Positions 1-9,900 of a DNA stretch of 64,000 nucleotides are shown one piece after another. Every line of letters begins with the position of its first letter. The first letter of the stretch is position 1. The stretch spans positions 36,255-100,254 of the forward strand of contig JAERTD010000038.1 of assembly GCA_016845175.1 (NCBI GenBank). Direction: 5' to 3'. A program made the position numbers and the translations under genes. Under the pieces are notes generated by a model. That model was given only the letters and a program-made list of their open reading frames with translations, did no database searches and had not been told where the DNA came from. The stretch comes from Bacteroidota bacterium (lineage in GTDB: Bacteria > Bacteroidota > Bacteroidia > Bacteroidales > F082).

Positions 1-3000
1 GCTGTTGATTTGCTGGATAAGGGAGGCACTGATGCTTTTCATCTTTTCATCAAAAGCGGCATCCTTTTCATTATAGGCTTTTTCAAGGTATTGCACATTC
101 AGTTTCATGGGTGTGAGCGGATTGCGAATCTCGTGAGCAATTTGACGGGCAACTTCACGCCAGGCACTTTCCCGTTCGGAATGTTTGATGAGTTCAGCAC
201 TTTGCTCCAATTTATCCACCATGCCATTATAAGCCTCAATCAGTTGTCCGATCTCATCTCTTGAATTCCAACGCATGCGCTTGTTCTTTTTGTCTATTTG
301 AATGGCCACAATATTTTCCTCCAACACCCTTAGAGGTTTGGTCAGATATTTTGAAAACAACAAGGCCACAAAGGTTCCAATGATGCCAAAGATGACAAAG
401 AGGTTGATGAAAGTGAAGAGCATGCGGTAATAGCTCAACTGTTCCTCAGATTGTCGGGCAAAATAAGGTAGGTTAATAATTCCTACTGGTTCATCATCCT
501 GAAGTGTTAAAGGAATATATGAGGATAGGTATTCCAAGGTTCCGATCTTTTCTTCTGTAATATAAAACAGTTTGTTTTTAACAAAGAGTTCTTCATAGGC
601 CATGGGATTGACGAACTCTGAAATAAATCCGTTGGTCACCACCTCGGGCCGTGAAGTGGCAATGAGATAGCCGTGCTTGTTATACAGGTGGATATCGGAA
701 AAGAACACCAATGAAAATTTTCGCAACAGGGCATGTAGCATCTCGGGATCATCAGCCCAGGCTTCGGGCTTGGATGCCAGCTTGTGCTGCAATTCAATAA
801 ACACAGAGTAGGTTCTTTCGTTGAGTTGTTCTTCACGGCTGCTTTGGTTATTCATTTCCACATAAAACAGGGTAAGAAAGGCCATGGACAATATGATAAA
901 CGTGATGAACACCATAAATACTGTCTGCAATCGGTTGCCCAAGCTCATATTAAATTCCATTTTACCGGAAAAAAACCAGGAAAACAGAAAAACAAACAAA
1001 ACAATGAGTGTAAACAGTATGAACAATATGGAAAAAACTACCAGGTGTTCTGCCAGTTTTGTTCTTGGCCTACTGATTATCAATATATTGTTTTCAGATA
1101 TCGGAATCTTTAGGTGTCTGAATTGATCCAGATTAAAAAAGTGTTCATTTCCATAATCTTTCAAATACTCATTGTGAGTATGGTAAGCGAAAGTGCCAAA
1201 TTTATAGCTTAGTTTTCCTTCAAAATAATTGGCAAATGAATAACCCGAAAGGTCAACCAGGGCAGTGCTTTGATCCACCAATAATTCAGGATATCCCAGT
1301 CCTTCGGGTATGAGACTGCTCACAAAATCCATATATAATACCAAGGATTTACTTCCACTATGGAAGTTCAGTTTTCCTATATAATATATGTGCTCTGGTT
1401 CATCATCAATCAAGAACAAATGTTCTGAAAGTGTGGGTTTTCCTTCCTGACTTACCATAGTTTCGAAATAATCTTCGCAACCTACGATCAAACCATCAGG
1501 TTGTATTTCGATGAGATCGCTGCTGTCACACAAGGTCATTTGAATGGAAAATTTCTTCCAAAACCCTTTGAAGTAGTTTTTCTGCAAATGCGCATCCAAA
1601 TCCTCCACCACCCTTCCACTATGATCAATGATATGTTGCACCATGGTGTCTGAATGCATCTGGCCCATGAGCACATCAAATTGCTCTTCCAGTTGTGGCT
1701 CCCTGGCATGGGCTAAGTCATAGAGTGTTTCTGCCTGCTCCTGGTCTTTTCTTTCCTCAGTACCCAGATTAACCAGAAGAGCAATGACCACCGAAAACAA
1801 CACCAGGCTTCTTAGATTTCGACTTAATTCGCCCGTATTTCGTTTTGATAAATACTTTGCGTTGAGCAAGCTTAGCGCAATGAAACCAATTAGTATCCAT
1901 GGCATCCATTGATTTGAAAACCACCAGCTATTTGGTAAAAAGACGATGAGAACTGCTAGTAGCAAATGGGATATAAGTACAGCTAATGACACGGAGCTGT
2001 TGCTGAGGAGCCTGTCCGTGCTCAAATACAGAAATACACTGAGAAGAATGACGTCCAGCAGCAATAGTACACAGGAAAAATCCTCAAAACTAAAGTTGAG
2101 GATCCCTCCACACTGGCTATGGATAATAAGTAAATAAATGAGCAGAAAAGTCCATAAACTTACCAGCCAAAACACAAGGGTGCTAAGCAGGGATTTATAT
2201 AGGTTTGTTTTTGATTCCTGGGTCAGGTTGTGTTCTTTTCTTGCTGATTTATAGATTCTTACAGCAATCACACACATCAGGACCACATTTAGGCTAAGAT
2301 CTCCAATGGACTCAAAATATGGCATCAATTGAAGTCCTGGTTCGAAGAGAAATGAAGTTTTTAGTTTAGCAGGTACAGCCAAATAATAATCCAGTAACCG
2401 CAGTATGATCACATCAGCAATAAAAAATATGGGTCGCCATAGTTGAATCCGTCCTCGTGGAAGTACCTTAGCATACAAACGGTACATACCATTCAGTACA
2501 CACACATACACAAGAACCATTAGTACAAACAGCAGATAAATAATGGTTTCATTGGAAGCATCGGTATCACTAAAACTCACTGACATTAAATAGCTGCCAT
2601 CATGACTATTTATGGGATAGGCTAAATCAGTTTTGTCCAGACTAAACGATAGGTTTGCATGGTCACCGTAAACCGTATTTTCATAAGTTGGCAAATACTC
2701 ATTATTGATGGAAAAATCCTTCCTTATGAGTTGATAAACAAAAATGTCATAATTCTGAAAACCATAATATCGGGTAAGGTACCAGGCTGTTTTGTCACGG
2801 ATTACTCTATAGGTTTGCTTGCTGTCATAATCATTGGGTATGGAAAGCATATTGGTATTCCAAAACACCAGGCTGTCATTTCTAAAAATTTGCAAAAAAG
2901 TATAAGGATGTTTCTTCACTACTCTTTCCAATTGTGGCCATCCTTCTTTTACAGTTTTTGATTGTAGGATATTGTTGACTTTCTCCGTACAGTCATCCAG

Positions 3001-3153
3001 AAAATGTTGTTGTTGTTGGATTTTTTGTTGCAGGTCGTTAGCCAGTTGATCCGGATTGGGTGATTGTTGACTAAGGATCAACACCAGACCATAAGCACAA
3101 GCAAAAAAAATGGCGAGCCACCAGCTGATGTGTTTTTTTATTTGTGTCCCCAT
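1..3153 (-). CDS. Large membrane sensor histidine kinase (C-terminus cut by window edge)
   Basis: Open without a stop for 1051 codons from ATG at 3153 to the window edge; I checked every codon of this frame. It starts MGTQIKKHISWW with one TM helix, then an extracytoplasmic stretch, a block of several TM helices (about residues 200-430), a second sensor region (about 480-690), TM helices near 701-722 and 740-764, a third loop and a last TM helix near 908-930. A HAMP-like linker (WNSRDEIGQLIEAYNGM) leads to the phospho-acceptor H-box REVARQIAHEIRNPLTPMKL, with His at about residue 1007. The ATPase domain must lie beyond the window. The H-box and HAMP resemble NtrY-type kinases, but the long multi-TM, double-sensor N-terminus is unusual. 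Role inferred: envelope signal sensing by autophosphorylation. The response regulator is not visible. ATG 3153 has no Shine-Dalgarno, as usual in this phylum. Confidence 0.9.
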   Translation of the reverse strand, partial: MGTQIKKHISWWLAIFFACAYGLVLILSQQSPNPDQLANDLQQKIQQQQHFLDDCTEKVNNILQSKTVKEGWPQLERVVKKHPYTFLQIFRNDSLVFWNTNMLSIPNDYDSKQTYRVIRDKTAWYLTRYYGFQNYDIFVYQLIRKDFSINNEYLPTYENTVYGDHANLSFSLDKTDLAYPINSHDGSYLMSVSFSDTDASNETIIYLLFVLMVLVYVCVLNGMYRLYAKVLPRGRIQLWRPIFFIADVIILRLLDYYLAVPAKLKTSFLFEPGLQLMPYFESIGDLSLNVVLMCVIAVRIYKSARKEHNLTQESKTNLYKSLLSTLVFWLVSLWTFLLIYLLIIHSQCGGILNFSFEDFSCVLLLLDVILLSVFLYLSTDRLLSNSSVSLAVLISHLLLAVLIVFLPNSWWFSNQWMPWILIGFIALSLLNAKYLSKRNTGELSRNLRSLVLFSVVIALLVNLGTEERKDQEQAETLYDLAHAREPQLEEQFDVLMGQMHSDTMVQHIIDHSGRVVEDLDAHLQKNYFKGFWKKFSIQMTLCDSSDLIEIQPDGLIVGCEDYFETMVSQEGKPTLSEHLFLIDDEPEHIYYIGKLNFHSGSKSLVLYMDFVSSLIPEGLGYPELLVDQSTALVDLSGYSFANYFEGKLSYKFGTFAYHTHNEYLKDYGNEHFFNLDQFRHLKIPISENNILIISRPRTKLAEHLVVFSILFILFTLIVLFVFLFSWFFSGKMEFNMSLGNRLQTVFMVFITFIILSMAFLTLFYVEMNNQSSREEQLNERTYSVFIELQHKLASKPEAWADDPEMLHALLRKFSLVFFSDIHLYNKHGYLIATSRPEVVTNGFISEFVNPMAYEELFVKNKLFYITEEKIGTLEYLSSYIPLTLQDDEPVGIINLPYFARQSEEQLSYYRMLFTFINLFVIFGIIGTFVALLFSKYLTKPLRVLEENIVAIQIDKKNKRMRWNSRDEIGQLIEAYNGMVDKLEQSAELIKHSERESAWREVARQIAHEIRNPLTPMKLNVQYLEKAYNEKDAAFDEKMKSISASLIQQINS

Positions 3154-3268
3154 AGGAATGATATATGACAGTGGGCAAGTAACAAAAGCCAATGCCCATG
3201 TGAATGTACAACATTTACCGTATTGGACTTACAGCTTCAGAAATAAACAGCCCTTCGTCTGCCTTTGG

Positions 3269-4180
3269 TTAATTGGCCTTCTTAGCTACAAAAATCATGC
3301 TGGAATAGTCGTTGGATTCTTTTGCCATCCTGTTGGAGCTCCAGCCTTTCATAAAGGCTTTTGGATATGGAAACTTATTTCCGAGATATGTTTCGCTCAA
3401 CAAAGACACATAGTAGGCGTCGAAGGTCATGGGCAGGCTTTCGATCAACTCAAAGTTGTATTTCTTTAACAGTGATTCCATACTGCTTTTACTGAAGTGG
3501 TATAGATGCCGAGGCACATCCAAACCAGCCCAGTATTTTCCGTATTGTTTGGCATCAGGTGAATCAATGTTGGGAACAGCCACGAACAAAAACCCCCTTT
3601 TCTTCAGCAGTCGGCTTAATTGTTTCATCCGCTCATCGAGATCGAGCACATGCTCCATCACATGCCAAAGTGATATGATATCAAATTTTTCATCAGGCCA
3701 TTGGTCAAGCTGAGATTCTTCAAAGATGTCGAGATGGTGTTGTTGCTGTGCAAAGGCACGGGCAGGCTCATTGGGTTCAACGCCGCTTACTTCCCATTGG
3801 TTTTTTTTGAAATGAGCCAGCACTTCTGCTGTTCCGCAACCGATATCCAACATGCTTCCCATTTGATGATAAGAAGTAATCAATTTGAATTTCTTTGAAA
3901 TATTTTGGTTGCGCAGCATATTGTACAACCAGGCAATGGGTGATTTTTTGTTGGCGGTATGTGACAAATAATCCTCAGAATCATAATAGGCTCCCAGCTC
4001 TTCTTTCCTTGGTATGGGGTTCGTAAAAATAAAGCCACATGAATCACAACATTCTATGGCAAAATCCTCCTGACTAAGGAAATAATCCTTGGATTGTAAA
4101 TAGCCTGAAAAGTCCGGGTGACCACAGATAGGACACTGTTTGCGATGGATTAATTCTTTTGATTGTTTCACGTGAAACAT
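3269..4180 (-). CDS. Zinc-ribbon class I SAM-dependent methyltransferase
   Basis: 303 residues. An N-terminal zinc ribbon is seen as CPICG and CDSCG (about residues 17-50), followed by a Rossmann methyltransferase fold with motif I MLDIGCGTAEVLAHF (near residue 110), an acidic motif II (VSGVEPNE) and a post-motif region IISLWHVMEHVLD. The family (Methyltransf_23-like after a ribbon) methylates small molecules, lipids or sugars; the substrate here is unknown. It starts 7 bp after the mnmG stop, so it is probably co-transcribed with mnmG. The first codons (MFHVKQ) are built from a perfect parS site, so this reading of the start depends on an element with another job; the next good start would fall inside or after the ribbon, so I keep ATG 4180. 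Function class sure, substrate not. Confidence 0.85.
   Translation of the reverse strand: MFHVKQSKELIHRKQCPICGHPDFSGYLQSKDYFLSQEDFAIECCDSCGFIFTNPIPRKEELGAYYDSEDYLSHTANKKSPIAWLYNMLRNQNISKKFKLITSYHQMGSMLDIGCGTAEVLAHFKKNQWEVSGVEPNEPARAFAQQQHHLDIFEESQLDQWPDEKFDIISLWHVMEHVLDLDERMKQLSRLLKKRGFLFVAVPNIDSPDAKQYGKYWAGLDVPRHLYHFSKSSMESLLKKYNFELIESLPMTFDAYYVSLLSETYLGNKFPYPKAFMKGWSSNRMAKESNDYSSMIFVAKKAN
4164..4179. promoter_or_regulatory. parS: parS site 1 (ParB/Spo0J-binding centromere palindrome)
   Basis: TGTTTCACGTGAAACA, a perfect 16-bp palindrome identical to the canonical chromosomal parS consensus. It overlaps the ATG and next five codons of the methyltransferase (read MFHVKQ). ParB proteins load DNA clamps from such sites to drive origin segregation and SMC loading. 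ParA/ParB genes are not in this window. Confidence 0.88.
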
Positions 4181-4187
4181 GTATTAG

Positions 4188-6056
4188 TTAGCGACCAAGG
4201 AACACCATCAATACGCTGATATCAGCAGGTGATACACCGCTGATTCTGGAGGCTTGTCCTATGGTTCTGGGTTTGATTTTATTTAATTTTTCCCTTGCTT
4301 CAGTTGAAAGGGCCTGAAGAGCATGGTAATCAAAATCCGCCTTAAGGGCCAGATCCTCAAACTTAGAAACTTTAATGGCCAGATCCTGTTCCTTGGCAAT
4401 ATAGCCCTCATACTTCAGGAGTATTTCGGCTTCCTCCATGGTCTCCTGGTCATAGTCACTGTCAATGATAAAGTTTCTAAATGATTCAATACTTGAGACT
4501 AAATTATCTATATGAATTTGGGGGCGTAATAACAGAGCTGCCATTCTGGATTTCTGTTGCAGGGCTGTGGTATTTTTATTATGTAACATAGTATCCACCT
4601 CAGCTGGAGTCACAGAATTTTGACGCAAAAACTTGATAATAGACTGAACATTGTTTCCTTTGGTCTCTGCCTTCTGAAACCTTTCCTCAGATGCCAATCC
4701 CAATTGGTGGGCCAGTGGGGTAAGTCGAGCATCAGCATTGTCCTGCCTTAACAATATCCTGTATTCTGCCCTTGAAGTAAACATCCTGTAGGGTTCATCT
4801 ACACCTTTGGTGATTAAATCATCGATGAGTACACCTATATAGGCCTCATGCCTTTTGAGTACAAACTTTTCCCTTTGTTGAATTTTTTGATGGGCATTTA
4901 CACCAGCCATTAAACCTTGTGCGGCGGCTTCTTCATAGCCAGTGGTGCCGTTGATTTGTCCTGCAAAATATAAACCCTCCACCAGTTTTGTTTCCAGGGT
5001 ATCGCTTAATTGAGTGGGAGGAAAATAATCGTATTCTATGGCATAACCAGGCCTGAATATTTTGGCGTTTTCAAAGCCGGCAACTTCTCTTAGGGCTTTT
5101 AATTGAATGTGATCGGGCAAGGACGAAGAAAATCCATTGACATAGTATTCCACTGTATCCCATCCCTCGGGTTCCACAAATAACTGATGCTGGTCGCGTT
5201 GGGAAAAACGCTCTATTTTATCCTCTATGGATGGACAATAGCGAGGACCTGTACCTTCAATCCTACCCGCAAACATGGGGGAATCCTTGAAGCCTATTTT
5301 AAGTACATCATGAACCTTAGGAGAGGTATAGGTAATCCAGCATGAACGTTGCTGTTGTATTTTTTCTTCAGACATAAAAGAAAACAGTTGAGGATCTTCA
5401 TCGCCCAATTGCTCTTCCATGGCATCAAAATTAATGGTGCGACCATCCACACGAACCGGAGTGCCTGTTTTAAGTCGGTCACTTTCAAAACCCAGTTGCT
5501 TTAAATTTTCTGTGATCCCATGGGAGGGAGGGTCACCAATTCTACCGGCGGCAAACTGTTTTTGTCCCACATGTATCTTTCCATTTAGAAAAGTTCCGTT
5601 TGTTAGAATTACAGTTTTGCTCTTAATTTCCAATCCCATGGAGGTGTGAACACCTACCACGCTTTTGTTCTCCACCAAAAGCCCCACAACCATATCCTGC
5701 CAGAAATCCAAATTAGGGATACCCTCCAACACCTTACGCCAATGATGCGAAAACAGCATTCTGTCACTTTGGGCTCTTGGGCTCCACATGGCAGGGCCTT
5801 TTGATTTGTTGAGCATACGAAACTGAATCATGGATCGGTCGGTGATTAAACCCGACTGTCCACCCAGGGCATCTATTTCCCGTACAATTTGTCCTTTGGC
5901 AATGCCTCCCATGGCCGGGTTACAAGACATCTGAGCAATGGCGTTCATGTTCATGGTGATCAGCAACACCTTCGATCCCAGCTTTGCTGCGGCAGCAGCT
6001 GCTTCGGATCCGGCATGACCGGCACCTACAACGATGACATCGTATGATTCAAACAT
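4188..6056 (-). CDS. mnmG: MnmG, tRNA wobble-uridine modification enzyme
   Basis: 622 residues, the usual length for MnmG/GidA. With MnmE it installs the carboxymethylaminomethyl group at C5 of U34 in certain tRNAs, using FAD, NADH and methylene-tetrahydrofolate. An FAD-binding dinucleotide motif [16 protein letters not shown] sits at residues 9-24. Family signatures [20 protein letters not shown] (about 50-70) and the [12 protein letters not shown] motif (about 270) with its conserved Cys are intact, as is the C-terminal helical domain ending in [20 protein letters not shown] 6056 is the only sensible start; parS site 2 lies 9 bp upstream. It reads in the same direction as ybeY (27-bp gap) and the methyltransferase. 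Highly confident. Confidence 0.98.
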   Translation of the reverse strand: MFESYDVIVVGAGHAGSEAAAAAAKLGSKVLLITMNMNAIAQMSCNPAMGGIAKGQIVREIDALGGQSGLITDRSMIQFRMLNKSKGPAMWSPRAQSDRMLFSHHWRKVLEGIPNLDFWQDMVVGLLVENKSVVGVHTSMGLEIKSKTVILTNGTFLNGKIHVGQKQFAAGRIGDPPSHGITENLKQLGFESDRLKTGTPVRVDGRTINFDAMEEQLGDEDPQLFSFMSEEKIQQQRSCWITYTSPKVHDVLKIGFKDSPMFAGRIEGTGPRYCPSIEDKIERFSQRDQHQLFVEPEGWDTVEYYVNGFSSSLPDHIQLKALREVAGFENAKIFRPGYAIEYDYFPPTQLSDTLETKLVEGLYFAGQINGTTGYEEAAAQGLMAGVNAHQKIQQREKFVLKRHEAYIGVLIDDLITKGVDEPYRMFTSRAEYRILLRQDNADARLTPLAHQLGLASEERFQKAETKGNNVQSIIKFLRQNSVTPAEVDTMLHNKNTTALQQKSRMAALLLRPQIHIDNLVSSIESFRNFIIDSDYDQETMEEAEILLKYEGYIAKEQDLAIKVSKFEDLALKADFDYHALQALSTEAREKLNKIKPRTIGQASRISGVSPADISVLMVFLGR

Positions 6057-6064
6057 GGAGTAAT

Positions 6065-6080
6065 TGTTTCACGTGAAACA
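6065..6080. promoter_or_regulatory. parS: parS site 2
   Basis: A second perfect TGTTTCACGTGAAACA palindrome in the 27-bp gap between ybeY and mnmG, 9 bp upstream of the mnmG ATG. It is 1.9 kb from site 1, so the pair brackets mnmG. I found no third perfect copy in the window. Confidence 0.88.
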
Positions 6081-6083
6081 TTT

Positions 6084-6506
6084 TCAAATTTCAGGCTGCA
6101 AACTTAAATAATAATCCTCTTTGCTGCGCATCTCTTTTTTTTCGGCCTTGCTATGGTCTTCATAACCGATGAGGTGGAGGACACCGTGAACCAGCACCCG
6201 TGATAATTCCTGCTCAAAATTCTGAGCGAACTTTTTCGCATTGTCATCCACTCGATCGAGGCTGATGATAATGTCTCCCGAAATAATTTCCAGGTTCTCT
6301 GATGAAGGGAAAGTGATGATGTCTGTATATGTATCGTGATTGAGATGGGTGCGGTTGAAATCCAATAAGTCTTCATCAGTAGTCAGCAGATAATGAATAT
6401 CACCTTCTTTTTTTCCTTCCTTTATAATCACCTGCCGGATCCATTCTTTTAAAATGGATGTTGATGAAATTCGTAATGCCGGATGTTCATGGGTAAAACT
6501 AATCAT
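6084..6506 (-). CDS. ybeY: YbeY endoribonuclease / 16S rRNA maturation factor
   Basis: 140 residues. YbeY is a zinc-dependent single-strand endoribonuclease needed for 16S rRNA 3'-end processing and ribosome quality control in the cytosol. The zinc motif HGVLHLIGYEDH (residues 107-118) has His107, His111 and His118; compared with the HGxLHxLGYDH form there is one extra residue before the last His, a variation I also expect in Bacteroidota homologues. The conserved segment TYTDIITFPS (about 59-68) is present. The start overlaps the end of the upstream HATPase-like gene by 8 bp, so translation is probably coupled. Part of a run with mnmG and DUF4175. Confidence 0.95.
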   Translation of the reverse strand: MISFTHEHPALRISSTSILKEWIRQVIIKEGKKEGDIHYLLTTDEDLLDFNRTHLNHDTYTDIITFPSSENLEIISGDIIISLDRVDDNAKKFAQNFEQELSRVLVHGVLHLIGYEDHSKAEKKEMRSKEDYYLSLQPEI

Positions 6507-6984
6507 GCCGATTGCTCATCGCCTTTTTCAATGCTCCCTCAAAATAGGCACGCAACAAAGTCGTTCGTTCCTCCGCTACCAAATTGTGAACCGCAGAAAT
6601 GTCAAAAGTCAACAACAAGCCTTTTTCATCACTAATTTCAATCTGATCGGCCAAAGTATTCACCAAAAAGGCTCTTTTGCTTGTAACTGACTCTTCCAAA
6701 TCGTTCAGTTTTTTTGTGCGTAAATAGGTTGTTAACCGCTGATTATCAGGTGTTTGTATGTTTATAGTGATGTTTTTAAAGTCCGTATAATAGTCATATT
6801 TGAGCAAACTCCCGTCCATCTCCTCACACAGAAGACTGAAAAGCTCTGTTAACACCGTCAGAATATTACCATAATAGGAATCATTTAAAAAAACCTGCTC
6901 ACTTAGATTGTCAACATATTTTTCCAGACTTGGCATGTTTTTCTCGAGAGCAACAATTTCCATCACGCAACTTTTATTTACCAT
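6499..6984 (-). CDS. Small HATPase/anti-sigma-like protein
   Basis: 161 residues from the second possible ATG (6984); ATGs at 6999 and 6963 are alternatives. The layout resembles stand-alone RsbW-type GHKL ATPases: a first strand and helix (EKNMPSLEKYVDNLSE), then NILTVLTELFSLLCEEM in the place of the N-box helix, and later strands ending in GLLLTFDI. The normal N-box Asn/Glu and the DxGxG box are not clear, so ATP binding or kinase activity is doubtful. It overlaps both neighbours (DUF4175 by 11 bp, ybeY by 8 bp), so it is translationally tied to them. Homologues in other Bacteroidota are often labelled ATP-binding protein, from memory. Function unproven. Confidence 0.6.
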   Translation of the reverse strand: MVNKSCVMEIVALEKNMPSLEKYVDNLSEQVFLNDSYYGNILTVLTELFSLLCEEMDGSLLKYDYYTDFKNITINIQTPDNQRLTTYLRTKKLNDLEESVTSKRAFLVNTLADQIEISDEKGLLLTFDISAVHNLVAEERTTLLRAYFEGALKKAMSNRHD

Positions 6985-9900
6985 CGTTTTTTTGATCAAT
7001 TGAATAGCGATACTTTTTCAGGAGGCTTTTATAATAAGGTGTCATTTCAATGGGATTACTGATGAGCACATCCTCCTCGGCCTCTTTCAAATCCTTATAC
7101 TCAATTTCCATATTTTGGTTACTGCGGTTTCTATTTTTCCCTGATTCAGATTTGCGTCTTTCTTCTCGCTCTCTTTCTTGCAGTGCCTCCTGAGATTTTA
7201 ATAAACGTACTTCAAGCTGTTTTTGACGTTCAAGGGTTTGCTGGGTAATCCGCCTGTTGATAATGTCTTCCTCCACTTTCTTCATCTCTTCAATAGCCTC
7301 ATTCAAAGCATCACCCTGTCCGCTACCCTGATCCATTTGCTCGAGCATCTGGCTCAATTGCCGTCTGATTTCCGCCTGCTGAGCCGCCATACGTGCCAAA
7401 GCCTCGCTTTGACCGTTGACACCTTCCTGTCCTTCAGTACCTTTATCGTTGGCCTTGCCCTGCATGCCCTTATTCAGCTTGCCCTGCATTTTAATCAATT
7501 GCTCCATATCACCCGGACCACCCTCGCCAGGATTCTTGCATTTGTTTTTACTTTCCTTACCTCCGGGCATATTCATGCTTTGCTTCATTTTGTCAAGGGA
7601 TTCCACCAGCATCAGTGCCAGATTATTCATGGAGGTCATGATATATTGCTGTTCCTTTAATGCTTCTCCTCGTCTTCTATCCTGCAGAGAAGCCAGGCTT
7701 CTGTCCAGATAGGTTTCGATGGTTTCACTCTCCTTTATAATATAGGGTTTTATCATGAGCTGTCTTCGGCTCAGGGCTATCAAGGAGTCATGAACAATCT
7801 TATAATCGCTTTTGAGCAATTGCTGTTGATCGGCATTGTCGATATACTGTGGGTCGTTGAATGAAGTGTTGGCTACCAGATCGATCAAATCCTCTTGCCC
7901 AAAACTCAAATCCATTAAATTGTCCAGCATGCGCTTGACTTGTTCAGCATCCTCGGCCAAACGTGATTGCATTTGCTCTTGCATCATCTTACTGATGCTT
8001 TCCGAAAGTCTCTGCATTTGCTCTGCTGCCTGACTTTGATTTTCTGAGGCTTTTTTACGCTTCTTTTTTGATAGATTCGAATCAGCCTGCTCCATGGGTT
8101 CATCAATTTTCTTCAAATCATTGGAGTCAGCACTAATGGTGTAGGGATCTTTCAAGGCCTCATTTAATTCCTGCATTTCCTGGATATCTTCCTTTACTTC
8201 ATCAAACCTTTCCTGAAGTTCCTGTTGCTGTTCCTGTGATAATTCTATATCCTTCTTTCGATCAATGGTTTCCTCCGACAAGGTTTTTTCCTCCTGGCTA
8301 AGCTTTTCCAAATCCTCCACAATGGCTTCTGCCTTTTTCTCTACTTCCAGCTGTTTGTACATCTCCAGACTCTGCTCAAGCTCTTCTTTCAGGTCCTGGT
8401 TATCTTCCTGCATTTGTTGCAGCATCTGCTGAAGCTCATCTTTGTTCATTTGTTCCAACTCTTCTTTCAAAGCATCCAGTTCTTGCTGCATCTCCTCATC
8501 CATGAGTTCCTCCATCATCTCTGCCAGCTCATCCATTTTCTCCTGGAGTTCTGGAGACATTTTCTCCTCAAGTTGTTCTGCCAAATGCTCAATTTCCTCA
8601 TTGAGTTCGTTGAGCTTTTTAATCTCCTCCTGTATTAAGGCTTCCTTTTCCAGCAAATTCATCATCTGGTTTTTATCCAACCAGTTCATTTCATTTTTCT
8701 CGAACAGTGATTTCTTATACTCTTCAATGCGTTTATTGATCTGATCTAATTGCTTCATCAGGTCTTCAGCCCGCTTTTTTACTTCCTCACTATTGGACTT
8801 CATATCATCCTGAAGTTCTTCTTCGGTGGGGAATAATAATTGATGAATCGCTGTTTTTGATTTTTTGTGCCCATGGAGGGCATCATTATCACTGACTTCA
8901 AAATAATACATCAGGGAAGATCCAACCTTCACATCCTGGCTATCCGGAAGGAAAACATATTGAAAGCTTTGCTGTTCGATTCCCTCTCGGATATCAAGCT
9001 CTTGAGAAGTCCATGAATCCTCTGGCGACGCATCCAACTTATAATAAAAGTGGAGTTTATGAAAACCATGATCGTCGCCAATCACACCCTGGTAGTATAC
9101 CGGTTCAAACGCAGAAGTTTCCATTACTTCATTGAGACGGATGGAAGGATACTCATCTTTAATTACCTGAACAGAAAAAGTCATGGAGTCAGGACTAATG
9201 ATGTGTTCGTTCTCAGCAAATAAAGTGTATCCAAAGCTATTCATGACTCGATCTTCCAAGGAATATCGGTTGTCTGATACAGCTTCCATTATTCTCAGCT
9301 CAGCTCCTTTTCTATAAAAAACAGCATCCACATCCTTGGTAAAAGTAGTCCAGCGGATAAGGGTTCCTTCAGGTACTACCACATCACCAGAATTTTCAAT
9401 GATATCATCTTTTCGTTCCAAATAAGATGGGTAGTCCAGTTCCAGCTGAAAGCTAAAAATTACAGGTTTGGGTAAGACCTTTAAAAGGTATTGATCACTG
9501 ATGTAATCATCCGTTTGCAAACTGAAATAAAGGTCTTCATTCAGGTCAGTGAAGGTGTATGAATAATGTTGGGCATCTACATCCTTTAAGCGGTAGTTGT
9601 ATCGGCCGTCGTTGATATAAATTTGAGCTGGTATTTCATCACCTGTAACTTTCACCATGATACTATAATCATCATGTTGCATGACGGAAAACTCACTGTT
9701 GAGCAGCTCCAATGTATAGGGTAGGGGTTTGGAAAAATGCTCTGTATGGTTGATGATGCGCCTGGAAGGTTCTGTTATGAAGGCAGGAAATACCAACAGT
9801 ATGCCTATAATGATCAGAAAGGGAGCTAAAGCATATTTCAGGTACTTCAGGTTTTTGCGAATGGCTATGGCCTGACCGAAAGGAATGGGTTTTAAATCGC

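Noticed and set aside
3110..3469. 119-codon plus-strand open frame
   Set aside because: It lies opposite the histidine kinase start and the methyltransferase, with no features of its own.
7223..8744. Plus-strand open frames opposite the DUF4175 coiled coil
   Set aside because: They are antisense shadows of a Gln/Glu-rich repeat sequence, rich in Leu/Ser/His for that reason.
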